The notes: generated by a model from the sequence alone, not told the origin. A stretch of 64,000 nt of DNA from Ochrobactrum sp. BTU1 (GCA_018798825.1 CP076354.1:2040001-2104000); one strand, 5' to 3'. Shown: positions 29,113 through 37,311, counted from the first letter of the stretch. A program made the numbers and translations.

Positions 29113-29217
29113 ATGTTGGAATATCTCTCTTATCTGAAGACAATTGACCTCATCGTCTTGGGCTTCATTGCCTTTCTCGTCTGCTGGAATATCGTCGAGT
29201 ATAATCTTCGCCGCTGA
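29113..29217 (+). CDS. 34-residue single-pass membrane microprotein
   Basis: Short ORF with strong support for translation: AAGGAG lies seven bases before the ATG, a promoter lies upstream and a hairpin follows. The product begins MLEYLSYLKTIDLIVLGF and continues as one hydrophobic helix (about residues 11-27) to a short basic end (EYNLRR). The arrangement, a short amphipathic head, one transmembrane helix and a positive tail, is that of a small inner-membrane peptide with the C-terminus in the cytoplasm or interacting with lipid headgroups. Not recognised as a named family. Regulatory subunit, toxin-like peptide and small stress protein are all possible. Confidence 0.6.
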   Translation: MLEYLSYLKTIDLIVLGFIAFLVCWNIVEYNLRR

Positions 29218-29227
29218 GATTATACCG

Positions 29228-29256
29228 AAACTCCATGAGTATGACTCATGGAGTTT
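29228..29256 (+). terminator. Hairpin after the 34-codon ORF
   Basis: Perfect 13-base stem (AAACTCCATGAGT / ACTCATGGAGTTT) with a three-base loop, ten bases past the stop. The T tail is short (TTTGGTT), so termination is likely but not certain. Confidence 0.6.
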
Positions 29257-29326
29257 GGTTAAGCCCGAGTGGCGGTTGAACTTTTTCGAGGCGTGATGCG
29301 TCAGCATCTTGAGACGCCTTGGTATT

Positions 29327-29375
29327 AGAGCGCATTTCGAAGAGTGCGTAGCGGTTTTGCGTCGGATAATGCGTA
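29327..29375. repeat. Intergenic repeat family A
   Basis: GAGCGCATTTCGAAGAGTGCG then TAGCGGTTTTGCG-TCGGATAATGCG: same blocks as the copy at 21.6 kb. Confidence 0.65.
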
Positions 29376-29387
29376 AAATCAAACCGC

Positions 29388-29429
29388 TACAGCGGTTCCA
29401 GCGATTCCGTCTTAACTGGAACCGCTGTA
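29388..29429. repeat. 14-base inverted repeat (TACAGCGGTTCCAG)
   Basis: Perfect arms at 29388-29401 and 29416-29429 around a 14-base loop, directly after the family A repeat. Probably part of the same mosaic element. Confidence 0.65.
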
Positions 29430-29445
29430 AGAACAGGCAACTGAT

Positions 29446-29521
29446 AGCCGCTTGACGCAAGCTCGGTCTCCTGTCCTGTTTATATTTGCGCTTGGCTGTA
29501 AGTATAATCAGTCAAGCGGCT
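29446..29521. repeat. 11-base inverted repeat with a 54-base interior
   Basis: AGCCGCTTGAC at 29446-29456 pairs with GTCAAGCGGCT at 29511-29521. It lies just before the tRNA promoter. Could be the ends of a remnant element or a long hairpin. Confidence 0.5.
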
Positions 29522-29530
29522 TGAGGGTAA

Positions 29531-29559
29531 TTGACCTCGTTTCGTTTAGCCGGTATATC
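29531..29559 (+). promoter_or_regulatory. tRNA-Leu promoter
   Basis: TTGACC, 17 bases, TATATC, with the -10 box about 50 bases before the mature tRNA end. Good consensus and spacing. Confidence 0.7.
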
Positions 29560-29610
29560 CCTCCCCGCTGTCCGTTTTTGGACCATATCAAACTGCTTCG
29601 GCAGTCATGT

Positions 29611-29695
29611 GCGGGTGTGGTGGAACTGGTAGACGCGCCGGACTCAAAATCCGGTTCCGAAAGGAGTGTCGGTTCGATTCCGACCACCCGCACCA
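29611..29695 (+). tRNA. tRNA-Leu (anticodon CAA, reads UUG)
   Basis: 85 bases including the encoded CCA. The acceptor stem GCGGGTG pairs with CACCCGC; the anticodon stem CCGGA/TCCGG encloses the loop CTCAAAA with anticodon CAA; the T loop is GGTTCGATTCC; a long variable arm marks a class II tRNA. The region 3' of it has no integrase or duplicated tRNA end. Confidence 0.96.
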
Positions 29696-29714
29696 TTATC
29701 CCACCAGCCTTTAT

Positions 29715-31001
29715 TCAGGCAGCTTCCAGTGCCTGAGCCAGATCAGCAATCAGATCATCGGGATGCTCGATACCAATCGACAGGCGAATAGTTGATTCCA
29801 GCACGCCGATGCGTTCACGCACTTCAATCGGAACGCCTGAATGTGTCATCGCTGCCGGATGGCTTGCAAGCGATTCCGTTCCACCAAGGCTGACCGCCAG
29901 TTTCAAAATCTGCAATGCATTGAGAAAGCGGAACGCCGCTGCCTGACCACCTTTGATATCAAATGAAAAGGTTGACCCTGCCCCTGTGCATTGGCGTTTG
30001 AACAATTGACCAACATCGGATGCTGCATCTTCAAAAGGCAGATAATGCAGCTTCCCGACCTTGGGATGGTCACGCAGGAATTCGGCTATCGCCAAGGCGT
30101 TCTTGTCAGCGCGATCCATGCGAATGCCAAGCGTTTCCAGAGAACGGCCAAGCATCCAGCAGGAATGTGGGTCGAGCTGTGTGCCAATGGCACCGCGCAG
30201 CGCCTTTACCTGTTTTACGACCGCCTTTGCGCCAAGGACTGCACCGGCAATCAGATCGGAATGGCCTCCCACATATTTCGTCAGCGAGTAAAGCGACAGA
30301 TCTGCGCCATGATCGAGTGGCTTCTGGAAAACCGGGCCAAGCAGAGTATTATCGCAAACGATAACAGGACGATGCCCGTTCTGCTTTTCTGCAATCTTGT
30401 CAGCGACACGCCGGATCGCGGCAATATCAACAAGACTATTGGTCGGATTGGCCGGTGTTTCGATCAAAACGACTGAGACGCGCCCCTTCTGTAGTGCCTC
30501 ATCTGAGGCTTTCTCAATGGAAGCCTCATGCACACCATCGGCAAATGCCACAGCTTCCACATTGAAATTATGAAATGTCTTGGCTAGCAGCGTTTCTGTG
30601 CCACCATAAAGCGGCTGAGAATGCAGGATCACGTCGCCCGGTCGCGCAAATGCAAAGAGCGTCGTAGCAATCGCCGACATTCCGGAGGAAAACAGTGCGC
30701 AGCTTTCCGTGCCTTCATAAACGGCCAGACGATCTTCCACGATCTCGCTGTTAGGATGATTGAAACGCGAATAAACGAGACCAGCCCCGACACCGGCTGG
30801 TGGCTCCTTGCGCCCGGATACAAAATCAAAGAAATCGCGCCCGTCTTCGGCGCTTTTGAAAACAAAGGTCGATGTCAGAAAAACAGGCGGCTTGACGGCT
30901 CCCTCGGATAGTTCGGGATCGTAACCGTAATTAAGCATCTGCGTTTCGGGATGAAGCAGATGATTACCAATGCTGGTCTTGGATGGACGCGGCGCGGTCA
31001 T
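29715..31001 (-). CDS. Cystathionine gamma-synthase family PLP enzyme
   Basis: Fold type I, Cys/Met-metabolism PLP-dependent enzyme of 428 residues. The PLP lysine is in [13 protein letters not shown] (about residue 230); [21 protein letters not shown] and [11 protein letters not shown] are the expected phosphate-binding and substrate segments. The family includes cystathionine gamma-synthase, cystathionine beta/gamma-lyases and methionine gamma-lyase; sequence alone does not settle which. The RBS is CAGGAGA just before the ATG. Its leader holds two inverted repeats, listed as a regulatory feature. Confidence 0.92.
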   Translation of the reverse strand: MTAPRPSKTSIGNHLLHPETQMLNYGYDPELSEGAVKPPVFLTSTFVFKSAEDGRDFFDFVSGRKEPPAGVGAGLVYSRFNHPNSEIVEDRLAVYEGTESCALFSSGMSAIATTLFAFARPGDVILHSQPLYGGTETLLAKTFHNFNVEAVAFADGVHEASIEKASDEALQKGRVSVVLIETPANPTNSLVDIAAIRRVADKIAEKQNGHRPVIVCDNTLLGPVFQKPLDHGADLSLYSLTKYVGGHSDLIAGAVLGAKAVVKQVKALRGAIGTQLDPHSCWMLGRSLETLGIRMDRADKNALAIAEFLRDHPKVGKLHYLPFEDAASDVGQLFKRQCTGAGSTFSFDIKGGQAAAFRFLNALQILKLAVSLGGTESLASHPAAMTHSGVPIEVRERIGVLESTIRLSIGIEHPDDLIADLAQALEAA

Positions 31002-31025
31002 AATAATCTCCTGAAAAACTCCTCC

Positions 31026-31087
31026 AGCCCTATAAGGGCTAAAGAAGTCTAACAGAGATGCGTGGCAATCTTCTTGCGTTGTTAGAC
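31026..31087 (-). promoter_or_regulatory. Inverted repeats in the leader of the cystathionine gamma-synthase-like gene
   Basis: AGCCCT-N3-AGGGCT (31026-31040) lies just upstream of the RBS, and GTCTAACA (31047-31054) pairs with TGTTAGAC (31080-31087). Neither matches the SAM-II aptamer core that controls some methionine genes in alphaproteobacteria. Could be an operator plus an RNA hairpin. Function unknown. Confidence 0.4.
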
Positions 31088-31145
31088 GCTTAAGCGATTG
31101 AGAGCGAACACTATCGCGTGTTCTGCATATTGCAGATTACGTGGC

Positions 31146-31595
31146 TTACTTAACCACGAGCACAGGCACAGAGCTCAATGAAAGCACTTCAGCAGCCTGA
31201 CTGCCGAGCAGCAGCTTGTTGACGCCGCGACGGCCATGCGATGCGATCACGATCAGATCACTGCCTGTCTGCTTGGCGGCTTCAATAATGCCCTGTGCTG
31301 GTGACTGGTTCTCAATGTGCAGAGTTTCAACATCAACGCCAGCAGCTTCCGCCTTGGCTTTTGCTTTGGCGAGCAAATCGGCTGCCGCTTTGGTGATTGC
31401 CTCGCGATATTCCTGGAAGGCGGCAGGGCTGGATGCCCATTCCGCAGCAACGACGATGCCATAGGATGGCAGAAGCTCGGTCACAGAAACCAGCAGCACC
31501 TTCGAGCCAAACCGCTTGGCCAGAGCCACACCCTGTTCGACGCCCTTATCGGCAAGTTCAGATCCATCGGTTGCAATCAGAATAGTCTTATACAC
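31146..31595 (-). CDS. Universal stress protein (UspA family)
   Basis: Small cytoplasmic nucleotide-binding protein. Start set at GTG 31593-31595, with GGAGG eight bases upstream, giving 149 residues beginning VYKTILIATDGSE; the frame is open much further upstream but without any family sequence. The glycine-rich ATP-binding motif SHGRRGVNKLLLGS is present near the C-terminus, followed by VPVLVVK, the usual last strand. A perfect FNR/FixK-type box lies 61 bases upstream, so induction when oxygen is low is likely. Confidence 0.92.
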   Translation of the reverse strand: MYKTILIATDGSELADKGVEQGVALAKRFGSKVLLVSVTELLPSYGIVVAAEWASSPAAFQEYREAITKAAADLLAKAKAKAEAAGVDVETLHIENQSPAQGIIEAAKQTGSDLIVIASHGRRGVNKLLLGSQAAEVLSLSSVPVLVVK

Positions 31596-31655
31596 GGCCC
31601 AAGCCTCCAGTTTGCGATTACGATCCAACCATGCGCGCTCCTTTTGACAAGAGCA

Positions 31656-31669
31656 TTGATGCGGATCAA
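31656..31669. promoter_or_regulatory. FNR/FixK-type box
   Basis: TTGATGCGGATCAA, an exact match to TTGAT-N4-ATCAA. It ends 74 bases before, and starts 61 bases before, the GTG of the universal stress gene, a usual position for activation by FnrN/FixK. Confidence 0.75.
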
Positions 31670-31788
31670 TCAGACAGCAAAAGCTTATAGACATGAAAAG
31701 CTTATCGGAAGGGTGAGTGATCTGTTTTCGCTCAAGGATCGGGCGATTTTCAAACAAATGATCGTGCGCTTTATCAGCACCCAATTGC

Positions 31789-31835
31789 TTGGAATTATCT
31801 TCTAAGGATATTGGTTTTAAAGAATATAATTCCAA
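31789..31835. promoter_or_regulatory. Widely spaced inverted repeat upstream of cysK
   Basis: TTGGAATTAT (31789-31798) and its exact complement ATAATTCCAA (31826-31835), 27 bases apart, ending 85 bases before the cysK ATG. A possible operator for a LysR-type or dimeric regulator. No assignment can be made from sequence alone. Confidence 0.45.
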
Positions 31836-31920
31836 ATTTATGCAATCCGAAGCATGGACCCAGCTATGCTTTTGCGCCATTTCCTCATAGACTTCGCTTC
31901 AAACAGAAGGAGATTATTCC

Positions 31921-32904
31921 ATGAGCAAGCCCCTTGGCGGAAAAGACGGCGAGACCGCAGGACGCGGTCGCATCTATAATTCCATTCTCGATACGATCGG
32001 CAATACACCGCTCGTGCGCATCGACAAGTTTGCCAAGGAAAATGGCGTTGAAGCCAACCTTCTGGTCAAGCTCGAATTCTTCAATCCATTGGCGAGCGTC
32101 AAGGACCGTATCGGTCTTGCGCTGATCGAAGCGCTTGAAGCACAGGGCAAAGCTGTTCCGGGCAAGACCGTATTTGTGGAACCTACTTCCGGCAACACCG
32201 GTATTGCACTGGCTTTTGCGGCAGCCGCCAAGGGTTATCGCCTCGTTCTGACCATGCCTGAAACCATGTCTGTTGAACGCCGCAAGCTGCTCAAGCTGCT
32301 CGGCGCAGAACTGGTTCTGACGGAAGGCGCAAAAGGCATGAAAGGCGCCATCGCCAAGGCGGAAGAAATCGCCGAAGGCAACCCGAATGCCATCATTCCA
32401 CAGCAGTTTGAAAACCCGGCCAATCCTGAAATTCACCGCCTTACCACGGCTGAAGAAATCTGGAACGACACCAATGGTGAAGCAGACATCCTGATTTCCG
32501 GCATTGGCACCGGCGGCACCATTACCGGCGTTGGTCAGGTCATCAAGGCACGTAAGCCATCCTTCAAGGTGATTGCTGTCGAGCCTAAGGATTCGCCAAT
32601 TCTTTCCGGCGGCACACCCGGCCCACATAAGATCCAGGGCATCGGCGCGGGCTTTGCGCCAAAGACGCTCGACACCAGCGTTTATGATGAAGTCGTGACC
32701 GTTTCCAACGAGGATTCCTTTGCCAATTCCCGCCTGATTGCGCGCATTGAAGGCATCCCTGTCGGCATTTCTTCAGGTGCAGCGCTCACTGCAGCTATCG
32801 AAATCGGCAAGCGCCCTGAAAACAAGGGCAAGAACATTGTCATCATCATTCCATCATTCGCAGAACGCTATCTTTCGACGGCGCTGTTTGAAGGTCTGGA
32901 ATAA
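31921..32904 (+). CDS. cysK: Cysteine synthase A (O-acetylserine sulfhydrylase)
   Basis: PLP enzyme that makes cysteine from O-acetylserine and sulfide. 327 residues, fold type II. The PLP lysine is in [11 protein letters not shown] (about residue 61), with the substrate-binding loop [11 protein letters not shown] and the phosphate-binding [19 protein letters not shown] lies eight bases before the ATG. The protein carries a polar N-terminal extension of about 15 residues before [18 protein letters not shown] strong terminator follows. Confidence 0.97.
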   Translation: MSKPLGGKDGETAGRGRIYNSILDTIGNTPLVRIDKFAKENGVEANLLVKLEFFNPLASVKDRIGLALIEALEAQGKAVPGKTVFVEPTSGNTGIALAFAAAAKGYRLVLTMPETMSVERRKLLKLLGAELVLTEGAKGMKGAIAKAEEIAEGNPNAIIPQQFENPANPEIHRLTTAEEIWNDTNGEADILISGIGTGGTITGVGQVIKARKPSFKVIAVEPKDSPILSGGTPGPHKIQGIGAGFAPKTLDTSVYDEVVTVSNEDSFANSRLIARIEGIPVGISSGAALTAAIEIGKRPENKGKNIVIIIPSFAERYLSTALFEGLE

Positions 32905-32929
32905 GCGAGAGCTAAGGTTCGTAAAAACA

Positions 32930-32959
32930 AAAGCCAGAGCGGTCGCCCGCTCTGGCTTT
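32930..32959 (+). terminator. cysK terminator
   Basis: Perfect 13-base stem (AAAGCCAGAGCGG / CCGCTCTGGCTTT) with a TCGC loop and a T run. Confidence 0.93.
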
Positions 32960-32992
32960 TTTATATCTATTCTTTCGGGATTTGCCCGAAAA

Positions 32993-33121
32993 TCAGCTAG
33001 CCGTGCGTGCCGCGCAAGCCGGGCCCGGTCCGCGCATGTAATGGCGCTCGGGCCTGTAGCTTGGTGCGACGAATTCACGAATAACATTAACGCTGTCACG
33101 CAGCTGAACTATAATGTTCAT
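32993..33121 (-). CDS. 42-residue ORF of unknown function
   Basis: Short minus-strand ORF with ATG preceded by AAGGTGA at six bases. The product begins MNIIVQLRDSVNVIREF, a likely amphipathic helix, followed by VAPSYRPERHYMRGPGPA and a basic, Cys-containing end (CAARTAS). A small hairpin (TTTCGGG / CCCGAAA) lies directly past the stop. The N-terminus is faintly like the start of DUF1127 proteins (MNIIRxFxxW), but the rest does not match. A CtrA-type box and other TTAA-rich motifs lie upstream. Translation is plausible, not shown. Confidence 0.5.
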   Translation of the reverse strand: MNIIVQLRDSVNVIREFVAPSYRPERHYMRGPGPACAARTAS

Positions 33122-33261
33122 CGTCTTCACCTTTCCACCAAATTGCTTTTCGAAGATGATGCCCGTCACAGCCTGTTAGGGTTGGTGAAACAATTAATGT
33201 TTCCGAACATCTTAATGAAAACTTTAACAATTAAAGATGAACAACTTCTGAATCGTCTTGG

Positions 33262-33277
33262 TTAAGGTTAAGTTAAC
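33262..33277. promoter_or_regulatory. CtrA-type box (TTAA-N7-TTAAC)
   Basis: TTAA-GGTTAAG-TTAAC is an exact match to the full CtrA consensus. It lies about 141 bases upstream of the 42-codon ORF start; a GAATC site for the cell-cycle methyltransferase CcrM is ten bases away. Confidence 0.5.
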
Positions 33278-33390
33278 GGTAAGGATAAACAAGTTTTCCA
33301 CAGCCGTGGAGAATTGGCCACTATGCTGCTTGCGGCCCGTTTAAATGGCTAGCGCCCGTGATCTCCACCAGCCCCCTTGCCCAAAACAAA

Positions 33391-33415
33391 AAAGCCGGTG
33401 TTAAACACCGGCTTT
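33391..33415 (-). terminator. hbd terminator
   Basis: Perfect 12-base stem (AAAGCCGGTGTT / AACACCGGCTTT) with a minimal loop and a T run on the minus strand, 20 bases past the hbd stop. Confidence 0.92.
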
Positions 33416-33434
33416 GCAAAAATCAAAGGTTCGC

Positions 33435-34310
33435 TTAACGCGTTGGAACCGGGTTTTCACCACGATAATCATAGAAACCACGGCCAGTCTTACGGCCAAG
33501 CCAGCCCGCTTCGACATATTTGACCAGCAGCGGGCATGGGCGATATTTCGAGTCCGACAGGCCGTCATGCAGCACCTGCATGATCGAGAGGCACGTATCA
33601 AGGCCAATGAAATCCGCGAGCTGCAAAGGTCCCATCGGATGGTTTGCACCAAGCTTCATGGCGGTGTCGATGGCCTCAACGCTGCCCACACCTTCATAGA
33701 GCGTGTAGATTGCTTCGTTGATCATGGGCAGCAAAATGCGGTTGACGATAAAAGCCGGAAAATCTTCGGCAACCGTTACAGTCTTGCCAAGTGCGGTGAC
33801 AAAATCCTTCGACTTGCGGAATGTGTCTTCCTCAGTCGCGATACCTCGGACCAGCTCAACCAGTTTCATGATTGGCACGGGATTCATGAAGTGAATACCG
33901 ATGAAGCGTTCTGGACGGTCAGTGGTCGAGGCGAGACGCGTGATGGAGATCGACGACGTATTGGTCGCAACAATGGCTTCAGGGTTTAGCACCGGGCAAA
34001 GCTGGGCAAAAATCTTGCGCTTGACGGTTTCGTCTTCGGTAGCGGCTTCAATTGCCAGATCAACACCTGCAAGGTCTTCCATCGAAACAGCAGGACGGAT
34101 CAGCTTCATTGCATCGGCACGCTGCTGTTCTTCCAGCTTACCAGAAGATACCTGTCGCGCCATATTGCCGTTGATTGTGGCAATGCCCTTTTCCAGCCGG
34201 TCCGCAGCCGCGTCGTGCAGAAGCACGTCGTAACCTGCCAATGCGCACACATGAGCAATTCCGCTGCCCATCTGACCCGCGCCAACAATACCTACCGTCT
34301 TGATTGCCAC
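33435..34310 (-). CDS. 3-hydroxybutyryl-CoA dehydrogenase
   Basis: Oxidises or reduces between 3-hydroxybutyryl-CoA and acetoacetyl-CoA with NAD(P), in butyrate, polyhydroxybutyrate or fatty-acid metabolism. The 291-residue product has the Rossmann motif [15 protein letters not shown] at the N-terminus, [10 protein letters not shown] and the catalytic [16 protein letters not shown] segment, then the C-terminal helical domain. Start is GTG 34308-34310 behind AAGGAGT; the 45 codons open upstream lack family sequence. It lies downstream of etfBA, which takes electrons from acyl-CoA dehydrogenases, but a terminator separates them. Often named hbdA or fadB in relatives. Confidence 0.95.
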   Translation of the reverse strand: MAIKTVGIVGAGQMGSGIAHVCALAGYDVLLHDAAADRLEKGIATINGNMARQVSSGKLEEQQRADAMKLIRPAVSMEDLAGVDLAIEAATEDETVKRKIFAQLCPVLNPEAIVATNTSSISITRLASTTDRPERFIGIHFMNPVPIMKLVELVRGIATEEDTFRKSKDFVTALGKTVTVAEDFPAFIVNRILLPMINEAIYTLYEGVGSVEAIDTAMKLGANHPMGPLQLADFIGLDTCLSIMQVLHDGLSDSKYRPCPLLVKYVEAGWLGRKTGRGFYDYRGENPVPTR

Positions 34311-34471
34311 AGTTCCAACTCCTTCATGCTCTCGCCGATGGCGAGGTCTACCGCCGCTTTCGCGCTTTTCCGAAAGCCTGCCTAACAAGACAGTTACAGC
34401 CGAAAAATGCAAGACCACCATATGAATAACCCGCCCGAGCGCCAACTAAAGTCAACGCAGGACGGGTGTGA

Positions 34472-34502
34472 AAAAGGCGGCAGGTTATCCCTGCCGCCTT
34501 TT
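34472..34502 (-). terminator. etfA terminator
   Basis: Perfect 13-base stem (AAAAGGCGGCAGG / CCTGCCGCCTTTT) with a five-base loop, directly beyond the etfA stop. Confidence 0.92.
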
Positions 34503-34509
34503 CAATTTA

Positions 34510-35439
34510 TCAGAGCGCTTTCTGCAGCTCTGGCAGGATCGTGAAGAGATCACCCACGAGGCCATAATCAGCCACCTGGAAGATCGGTGCTTCTTCGTCC
34601 TTGTTGATCGCAACGATCACGCGGCTGTCTTTCATGCCAGCCAGATGCTGGATCGCACCGGAAATACCGACTGCGATGTAAAGTTCCGGTGCAACCACCT
34701 TACCGGTCTGACCAACCTGCCAGTCATTTGGAGCGTAGCCCGCATCAACTGCCGCGCGGCTGGCACCAACGGCTGCACCAAGCTTGTCGGCAACCGGCAG
34801 GATCACTTCCTCAAACTTCTCCGACGAACCAAGCGCACGACCGCCCGAGATGATGATCTTGGCAGAAGTCAGTTCCGGACGATCGGAATCCGAAAGCTTG
34901 TTTTCAACGAAGCTCGAAAGAGCAGGATCAGCAGCCGCATTGATGCTTTCAACCGAAGCCGAACCGCCCTCACCCGTTGCCGAGAAAGAAGCCGTACGAA
35001 CCGTGATGACCTTCTTGGCATCAGTCGACTGCACGGTCTGGATCGCATTGCCTGCATAGATCGGACGCTTGAAGGTGTCAGCAGACACGACTTCCATGAT
35101 TTCCGACAGCTGCATCACATCAAGAAGTGCTGCAACGCGCGGCAGCACGTTCTTGGCCGAAGTGGTGGCTGGTGCAATGATCGTGTCGTAGTTTCCTGCG
35201 AGTTCAACGATGGCTGCAGCCAGTGGCTCGGCCAGACGGTTTTCCAGCGCATCGCTTTCAGCCAACAGAACTTTGCGAACGCCAGAAAGCTTGGCGGCTG
35301 CATCGGCGGCTGCTTTCGCGCCCTTGCCAGCAACCAGAATATCGACATCGCCACCGATCTGGGCAGCAGCAGTCAGAGCCTTTGCAGTCTGATCGGAAAG
35401 GCTTGCATTGTCATGTTCGGCAATAAGAAGAATAGCCAT
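34510..35439 (-). CDS. etfA: Electron transfer flavoprotein, alpha subunit
   Basis: FAD-bearing subunit of the soluble ETF heterodimer, which carries electrons from acyl-CoA and related dehydrogenases to ETF:quinone oxidoreductase. 309 residues. The C-terminal FAD domain is typical: [39 protein letters not shown] (in part) and [18 protein letters not shown]. It follows etfB by 21 bases and ends before a strong terminator, so etfBA is a two-gene operon. Confidence 0.97.
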   Translation of the reverse strand: MAILLIAEHDNASLSDQTAKALTAAAQIGGDVDILVAGKGAKAAADAAAKLSGVRKVLLAESDALENRLAEPLAAAIVELAGNYDTIIAPATTSAKNVLPRVAALLDVMQLSEIMEVVSADTFKRPIYAGNAIQTVQSTDAKKVITVRTASFSATGEGGSASVESINAAADPALSSFVENKLSDSDRPELTSAKIIISGGRALGSSEKFEEVILPVADKLGAAVGASRAAVDAGYAPNDWQVGQTGKVVAPELYIAVGISGAIQHLAGMKDSRVIVAINKDEEAPIFQVADYGLVGDLFTILPELQKAL

Positions 35440-35460
35440 GTGTTTGTCCCTTCCGATCTC

Positions 35461-36207
35461 TTACAATACGCCGTCGGCTTTAAGCTTCTCGACCAGCTCG
35501 GAAACCGAACCAACCTTCACGCCAGCCTTGCGGCCACCCGGCTCTTCGGTCTTCAGAACCTTGAGGCGCGACGCAATATCAGCACCGAAATCGGCAGGCG
35601 ACTTCTCATCAAGCGGCTTCTTCTTGGCCTTCATGATGTTTGGCAGCGATGCATAACGCGGCTGGTTCAAGCGAAGATCAACCGTGACAATGGCTGGAAG
35701 CTTCACATCAATGGTCTGAAGACCACCATCGACTTCGCGCGTTACCTTGGCCGAACCGTCACCCAGTTCAACCTTCGAGGCGAATGTTGCCTGGCTCCAG
35801 TTGAGCAGTGCCGAAAGCATCTGGCCGGTCTGGTTGCTATCGTCGTCAATCGCCTGCTTGCCGAGGAACACGAGGTCCGGCTGTTCAGCATCGACCACGC
35901 CCTTCAAAACCTTGGCAACACCAAGCGGCTCGACGGTTTCGTCAGTCTTCACGAGGATTGCGCGGTCCGCACCCATGGCAAGTGCGGTGCGCAACGTTTC
36001 CTGCGCCTGTGCCGGACCGACCGAAACCACGACGATTTCCGTGACCTTGCCTGCTTCCTTCAAACGGATCGCTTCTTCAACCGCGATCTCGTCAAAAGGG
36101 TTCATCGACATCTTGACGTTTGCAAGCTCAACGCCCGAACCATCTCCCTTAACACGGATCTTTACGTTGTAATCTACAACCCGCTTTACTGCGACAAGGA
36201 CTTTCAT
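35461..36207 (-). CDS. etfB: Electron transfer flavoprotein, beta subunit
   Basis: AMP-binding structural subunit of ETF. 248 residues beginning [17 protein letters not shown]. The signature VKRVVDYN and [16 protein letters not shown] lie near the N-terminus, and [19 protein letters not shown] and the recognition-loop region [10 protein letters not shown] identify the subunit. First gene of the operon. A TTGACG-N4-CGTCAA inverted repeat lies 158 bases upstream. Confidence 0.97.
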   Translation of the reverse strand: MKVLVAVKRVVDYNVKIRVKGDGSGVELANVKMSMNPFDEIAVEEAIRLKEAGKVTEIVVVSVGPAQAQETLRTALAMGADRAILVKTDETVEPLGVAKVLKGVVDAEQPDLVFLGKQAIDDDSNQTGQMLSALLNWSQATFASKVELGDGSAKVTREVDGGLQTIDVKLPAIVTVDLRLNQPRYASLPNIMKAKKKPLDEKSPADFGADIASRLKVLKTEEPGGRKAGVKVGSVSELVEKLKADGVL

Positions 36208-36612
36208 CCGCGATTACCTCTTCAATGACTTTTGCGACACGACTATGCCGCCGTGAATCTTTGCCCGCATGTCAGAATCCGACATGAAAACGTTGCTGAC
36301 AGAAACGCCGTTAAAACCGGCACTTCCCCGCAACATCAGGAACCGGCACGAAACCTAAAGACGGTTGACGTGCGCGTCAATCGCGGATGGCCGGCAATAT
36401 CGATTTAAATGAATATATTCTGACAGATAGTCATTCCTATTTCGCACTAACACGCATCGAGCCCTATCTCATCCACGCAATGTTCTTTGATGCCTTTCCT
36501 TCACCCATGTCTCCTCGCATTTTCGTGGCGTTTACAAGCCCGGTCTCATGCGTTAGGAGAGCCGCGTAAACATCCGGTCGCAGCCTACCCGGTCAAAACA
36601 AGGACTCAAACT
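36208..36612. other. 405-base divergent spacer between etfB and queC
   Basis: No gene. It carries a possible etfBA operator at 36365-36380. Nearer queC, GTTTAC and GTAAAC (about 36530-36570) enclose a smaller pairing between GGTCTC and GAGAGCC, so a folded leader is possible. It does not match a preQ1 aptamer that I recognise. Confidence 0.5.
36365..36380. promoter_or_regulatory. Inverted repeat TTGACG-N4-CGTCAA upstream of etfBA
   Basis: Perfect 6-base arms around TGCG. The form is that of an operator for a TetR- or MerR-type regulator of acyl-CoA metabolism, whose regulons often include ETF genes. Which regulator, if any, is not known. Confidence 0.45.
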
Positions 36613-37311
36613 ATGAAGACGCTTGTCATCTGCTCCGGCGGATTGGACTCCGTTTCGCTCGCGCATAAAATCGCGACGGAACAACAGCTCACTGGCCTGA
36701 TCTCTTTTGATTATGGCCAAAGGCACAAAAAGGAATTGAGCTTCGCGGAAGCCTGTGCAAAGCGGCTCAATGTCCCACATCAGATCATCGATATCCGCCC
36801 CATTGGCGCCAATCTGACCGGCTCGGCTCTGACAGATGATGTCGATGTTCCCGATGGTCATTATGCCGAGGAAACGATGAAAATCACCGTCGTTCCCAAC
36901 CGTAACGCCATCATGCTGGCCATCGCCTTTGGCGTCGCAGCAGCCCAGAAGGCCGATGCCGTGGCGCTTGCCGTTCACGGTGGCGACCACTTCATCTACC
37001 CCGATTGTCGTCCCGGCTTTATCGACGCTTTCCAGACCATGCAGAACCATGCGCTGGAAGGATATGCCGATATTCAGGTGCTTGCGCCCTATGTGCACAA
37101 GTCAAAAAGCGACATCGTTTCGGACGGTGTAAAATACAAGGCACCGTTTGAAGCAACATGGTCCTGCTACAAGGGCGGCGAACATCATTGCGGGCGTTGC
37201 GGCACCTGTGTCGAACGTCGCGAGGCTTTCCATCTGGCGGGCGTCACAGATCCTACCCACTATGAGGATGCAGATTTCTGGCGTGCCGCACTCGAGAAAA
37301 GGAGCGCCTGA
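36613..37311 (+). CDS. queC: 7-cyano-7-deazaguanine synthase QueC
   Basis: Converts 7-carboxy-7-deazaguanine to preQ0 with ATP and ammonia, in the queuosine pathway. 232 residues. The N-terminal PP-loop SGGLDSVSLAHK is intact, as is the C-terminal zinc motif CYKGGEHHCGRCGTC. ATG 36613 gives the canonical MKTLVICSGGLDS; the open frame further upstream has no family features. Its TGA overlaps the queD ATG (TGATG). Confidence 0.97.
   Translation: MKTLVICSGGLDSVSLAHKIATEQQLTGLISFDYGQRHKKELSFAEACAKRLNVPHQIIDIRPIGANLTGSALTDDVDVPDGHYAEETMKITVVPNRNAIMLAIAFGVAAAQKADAVALAVHGGDHFIYPDCRPGFIDAFQTMQNHALEGYADIQVLAPYVHKSKSDIVSDGVKYKAPFEATWSCYKGGEHHCGRCGTCVERREAFHLAGVTDPTHYEDADFWRAALEKRSA

Larger units (their letters stand above)
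31596..31920. other. Divergent spacer between the universal stress gene and cysK
   Basis: 325 bases with no gene. It carries the FNR/FixK-type box on the stress-gene side and a widely spaced 10-base inverted repeat on the cysK side, both listed separately. Confidence 0.6.
33122..33434. other. TTAA-rich spacer between the 42-codon ORF and hbd
   Basis: 313 bases without a gene. It is more AT-rich than its surroundings and holds GAAACA-N5-TGTTTC (33188-33204), a CtrA-type box (33262-33277), a CcrM methylation site (GAATC) and, at its right end, the hbd terminator. Confidence 0.55.

Noticed and set aside
29611..29715. tRNA-Leu as a genomic-island attachment site
   Set aside because: No integrase, no duplicate of the tRNA 3' end, and core genes on both sides.
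31002..31145. SAM-II riboswitch upstream of the cystathionine gamma-synthase-like gene
   Set aside because: The conserved SAM-II core and pseudoknot sequence are absent.
33122..33434. Possible replication origin (TTAA-rich, CtrA-type box, GAATC, one DnaA-like TTTTCCACA)
   Set aside because: Only one imperfect DnaA box, no repeated boxes and no origin-linked genes nearby.
34468..36228. A 586-codon plus-strand open frame across both etf genes
   Set aside because: It is antisense to etfA and etfB in a fixed frame; high-GC third positions keep the complement open. Product is not protein-like and there is no RBS.
36500..36612. preQ1 riboswitch upstream of queC
   Set aside because: Some pairing is possible but the conserved preQ1 aptamer core is not seen, and queC is a biosynthetic gene whose control in this group is not known.
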